From positions 1 through 8,193 of the forward strand of contig JASLRF010000222.1 in assembly GCA_030744095.1 (NCBI GenBank): a stretch of DNA of 8,193 bases. The letters are read 5' to 3'. The translations under genes were made by a program, and so were the position numbers. Below, piece after piece: positions 6,326 through 8,193 of this stretch (its first letter is position 1; each line of letters begins with the position of its first letter). A model generated the notes under the pieces. That model did not search any database. It saw nothing but the letters and a program-made list of their open reading frames with translations, and was not told the origin of the DNA. This stretch comes from Pirellulaceae bacterium (GTDB lineage Bacteria > Planctomycetota > Planctomycetia > Pirellulales > Pirellulaceae).

Positions 6326-6958
6326 ATGGATCTTATTTTGTGGGCAATCGCCTTGCTGTTGCTGGGTCTGAGCATGTTGATTCTGGAGGTCTTCGTGCCG
6401 TCAGGCGGCGTGCTGAGTTTCCTGGCAGTGACCTTGATCGTCGCTTCTGTCGTGGTCGCCTTCATGGATGGTTTCAAGTCGGGTACGATCATGTTGATCA
6501 CCGTGACGCTTTGCGTTCCGGTCCTCCTCTGGAGCGCCGTCCACTTGTGGCCTCACACGCCGATCGGCAAGCTAATTCTGGCTAAGCGACCAGCCCACCC
6601 GGACGACGTTTTGCCGGAAACCGAAGCCTATCGGGGCCTGCACGGTTTGATTGGGAAACGCGGTCGAGCCGTCAGCAAGATGTTGCCCGGCGGCCTGGTG
6701 ATGATCGCCGGCCACAAATACGACGCACTGAGTGACGGATTTGCCATCGACCCGGATCAAGTCGTTCAGGTGATCGACGTACGAACGAACCGCCTTGTTG
6801 TTCGACCGGCGGAAGGCGAAATCGACTCCGTGGATGCCATGCTGGGAGGAACCAGCCCAGATGAAGCACCGTCTACGAGTGCGGAATCGGCTGATGATGT
6901 CCTCTCGACACCAGTCGAATCTCTGGGTCTGGACGATCTGACCGACCCACTGGCTTGA
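6326..6958 (+). CDS. Short NfeD family protein (membrane region plus OB domain)
   Basis: This 210-residue protein lacks the protease-like part and matches the short NfeD type. Three hydrophobic segments at about 3-24, 28-47 and 53-75 form the membrane region. The first ends in LEVFVPSGG, the same motif as LEVFVIPGFG in the long NfeD next door. An OB-fold domain at about 105-165 begins with GLIGKRGRAVSKMLPGG, continues AGHKYDALSDGF and ends VIDVRTNRLVVRP. The last 45 residues are acidic and Ser/Asp-rich and probably disordered. In this family the OB domain is cytoplasmic and is thought to contact SPFH/flotillin partners, here the downstream floA product. I chose ATG 6326 because AAGGG at 6313-6317 is 8 nt upstream; a TTG at 6308 in the same frame is a poorer choice. 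It lies after the palindromic repeat and 105 bp before floA. Confidence 0.88.
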   Translation: MDLILWAIALLLLGLSMLILEVFVPSGGVLSFLAVTLIVASVVVAFMDGFKSGTIMLITVTLCVPVLLWSAVHLWPHTPIGKLILAKRPAHPDDVLPETEAYRGLHGLIGKRGRAVSKMLPGGLVMIAGHKYDALSDGFAIDPDQVVQVIDVRTNRLVVRPAEGEIDSVDAMLGGTSPDEAPSTSAESADDVLSTPVESLGLDDLTDPLA

Positions 6959-7063
6959 CACCGGTATCGCGCAGGGGTTAACGTCGTGTGCAGGTTAGGT
7001 GGTCGTCTCTGGCTGTTGCCGGAAATCCACCAAGATCTCGCCGCAAAAAAAGGGAATCTCACC

Positions 7064-8101
7064 ATGTTGTTGGCTCAAGACGCAGACATCGACCCCGCCG
7101 CCATCGCCGCCATTGTCGGGTTGGTGATTGTTATCCTTGTGTTCCTCGGCATCTTTGCGGTCTTCGCTAGTTATTTCCGTCTCTGGGTTCAGTCAGCGTT
7201 AACGGGCGCTGGCATTCGCATCTGGGATCTTCTGGGAATGACCTTTCGCAAAGTGAACGCCACGGTGATCACACGCAGCAAGATCATGGCGGTCCAGGCT
7301 GGGATCGATCGTACCGAAATCACAACCAAAGCCCTGGAAGCCCATTTCATGGCCGGAGGCAACGTTCAGCTGGTGATTCGGGCGCTGATCGCCGCACATA
7401 AGGCGAAGACCATTCAGCTGACATTCCGTGAAGCGACGGCCATCGATCTGGCCGGACGAAACGTGCTGGAATCGGTTCAGACCAGCGTCTATCCCAAGGT
7501 GATCGATTGCCCGGCGAAAGGCTCGCCGCGCGATTCGCTGGACGCCGTGGCCAAGGATGGAATTCAGCTGAAGGTGAAGGCACGTGTTACCGTGCGTGCC
7601 AATTTACAGCAATTGATCGGTGGTGCCACGGAAGAGACCATTGTCGCGCGCGTGGGCGAAGGAATCGTCTCCGCCATCGGCTCGGCCGATTCACACAAGA
7701 AAGTGCTTGAGAACCCCGACGTGATTACCAAAGCGGTGCTGTCGAGGCGACTGGATTCTCAGACGGCATTCGAGATTGTCTCGATTGATATCGCCGACAT
7801 CGACGTGGGACAGAACATTGGTGCTCGTCTTCAAGCGGACCAGGCCGAAGCGGATACACGCGTAGCCCAGGCTCGTGCTGAGGGGCGCCGAGCGATGGCG
7901 GTGGCGGCTGAGCGAGAGAAATTGGCATCGATCGAGCAGAGTCGCGCCGCCCTGGTTGATGCGGAGGCCGAAGTGCCCCACGCCATGGCCGAAGCATTTC
8001 GCACTGGCGCCCTCACAATTGTCGATTACTACAAACTTCGCAACGTGCAAAGCGATACGGATATGCGCAAGTCGATTGCACGAACCAGCGGCACTTCCTG
8101 A
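7064..8101 (+). CDS. floA: Flotillin-like protein FloA
   Basis: FloA is an SPFH-superfamily scaffold (formerly UPF0365/YqfA) that inserts in the inner membrane, oligomerises and organises functional membrane microdomains. The 345 residues are near the usual length of about 330. One membrane segment lies at about 14-35, followed by [19 protein letters not shown] and [16 protein letters not shown]. The family core follows: [40 protein letters not shown] and [18 protein letters not shown]. The C-terminal helix (about 255-325) is rich in Glu-Ala pairs ([20 protein letters not shown], then [18 protein letters not shown]), the flotillin-type oligomerisation segment, and ends [23 protein letters not shown] 7064 is preceded by AGGGA at 7051-7055 (8 nt spacing); the in-frame GTG at 6986 would add 26 residues not typical of the family. 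It sits directly after two nfeD genes, the expected partner arrangement, and 30 bp before the next gene. Confidence 0.96.
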   Translation: MLLAQDADIDPAAIAAIVGLVIVILVFLGIFAVFASYFRLWVQSALTGAGIRIWDLLGMTFRKVNATVITRSKIMAVQAGIDRTEITTKALEAHFMAGGNVQLVIRALIAAHKAKTIQLTFREATAIDLAGRNVLESVQTSVYPKVIDCPAKGSPRDSLDAVAKDGIQLKVKARVTVRANLQQLIGGATEETIVARVGEGIVSAIGSADSHKKVLENPDVITKAVLSRRLDSQTAFEIVSIDIADIDVGQNIGARLQADQAEADTRVAQARAEGRRAMAVAAEREKLASIEQSRAALVDAEAEVPHAMAEAFRTGALTIVDYYKLRNVQSDTDMRKSIARTSGTS

Positions 8102-8131
8102 TCACCCGTCCGACCTGAGAAAGAGTTCACC

Positions 8132-8193
8132 ATGGCTGGCGATATCGAGGATTTCTTGCGACGTGCGGCACAACGCCGCGTCCCACAACCACC
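8132..8193 (+). CDS. Unidentified gene, 5' end only, downstream of floA
   Basis: The frame opens with ATG 8132 and remains open to the window edge; it starts MAGDIEDFLRRAAQRR and becomes Pro-rich. A purine-rich GAGAAAGAG at 8116-8124 can serve as the ribosome binding site. Twenty codons are too few to assign a family. The 30-bp gap after floA, same strand and good start context indicate a fourth member of the nfeD-floA operon, the place occupied by yqfB in Bacillus. The charged, probably helical start suggests a cytoplasmic protein. It is partial because the window ends. Confidence 0.7.
   Translation, partial: MAGDIEDFLRRAAQRRVPQP

Noticed and set aside
6986..7063. Starting FloA at the in-frame GTG 6986.
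   Set aside because: The extra 26 residues are not typical of FloA, and ATG 7064 has an AGGGA site 8 nt upstream.

Overview
The window looks like chromosomal DNA from a planctomycete, most likely a Pirellulales/Rhodopirellula-type bacterium. The evidence is a secreted protein of the planctomycete-restricted TIGR03009 type, a small membrane-anchored protein of a type I associate with that phylum, moderate-to-high GC, weak or absent Shine-Dalgarno sequences on some genes, and a TTTCGC/GCGAAA palindromic intergenic repeat. No database search was possible, so family names rest on recognised motifs.

Layout, left to right. (1) Positions 1-120, minus strand: the C-terminal scrap of a GxxExxY-type (PD-(D/E)XK-like) protein, cut off upstream and running out of the window. 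(2) 291-887: a one-TM hypothetical protein. (3) 974-2356: a full-length MOFRL-family glycerate 2-kinase. (4) 2357-2550: a gap that can fold into a nested stem. (5) 2551-3612: a secreted TIGR03009-type protein with an Arg/Pro/Ala/Gln-rich tail. (6) 3613-3925: a gap holding a short UUCG hairpin and then the clearest promoter in the window (TTGTCG-17-TATAAT), which overlaps inverted and direct repeats. (7) 3926-8193 and beyond: a same-strand cluster of long NfeD (tandem ClpP/SppA-like domains, membrane region, OB domain), short NfeD (membrane region plus OB domain), the flotillin-like protein FloA, and the first 20 codons of another gene.

The last block is the functional core. NfeD-type proteins and SPFH/flotillin proteins are repeatedly encoded together in bacteria (for example yqeZ-yqfA-yqfB in Bacillus subtilis) and organise membrane microdomains. 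The arrangement here has two NfeD proteins. The long one carries two degenerate protease-like domains: only the second keeps a serine at the nucleophile position, and neither shows a complete Ser/Lys pair. A 51-bp palindromic repeat that can fold as one long hairpin or two small ones sits between the two nfeD genes.

The other genes have no evident link to this operon. I see no tRNA, rRNA, CRISPR array, complete insertion sequence or phage gene. I do not see a wholly new defence or mobile system. The points most worth follow-up are the pseudo-protease duplication, the two-NfeD/FloA operon with its unidentified downstream gene, the palindromic repeat, and the GxxExxY remnant.
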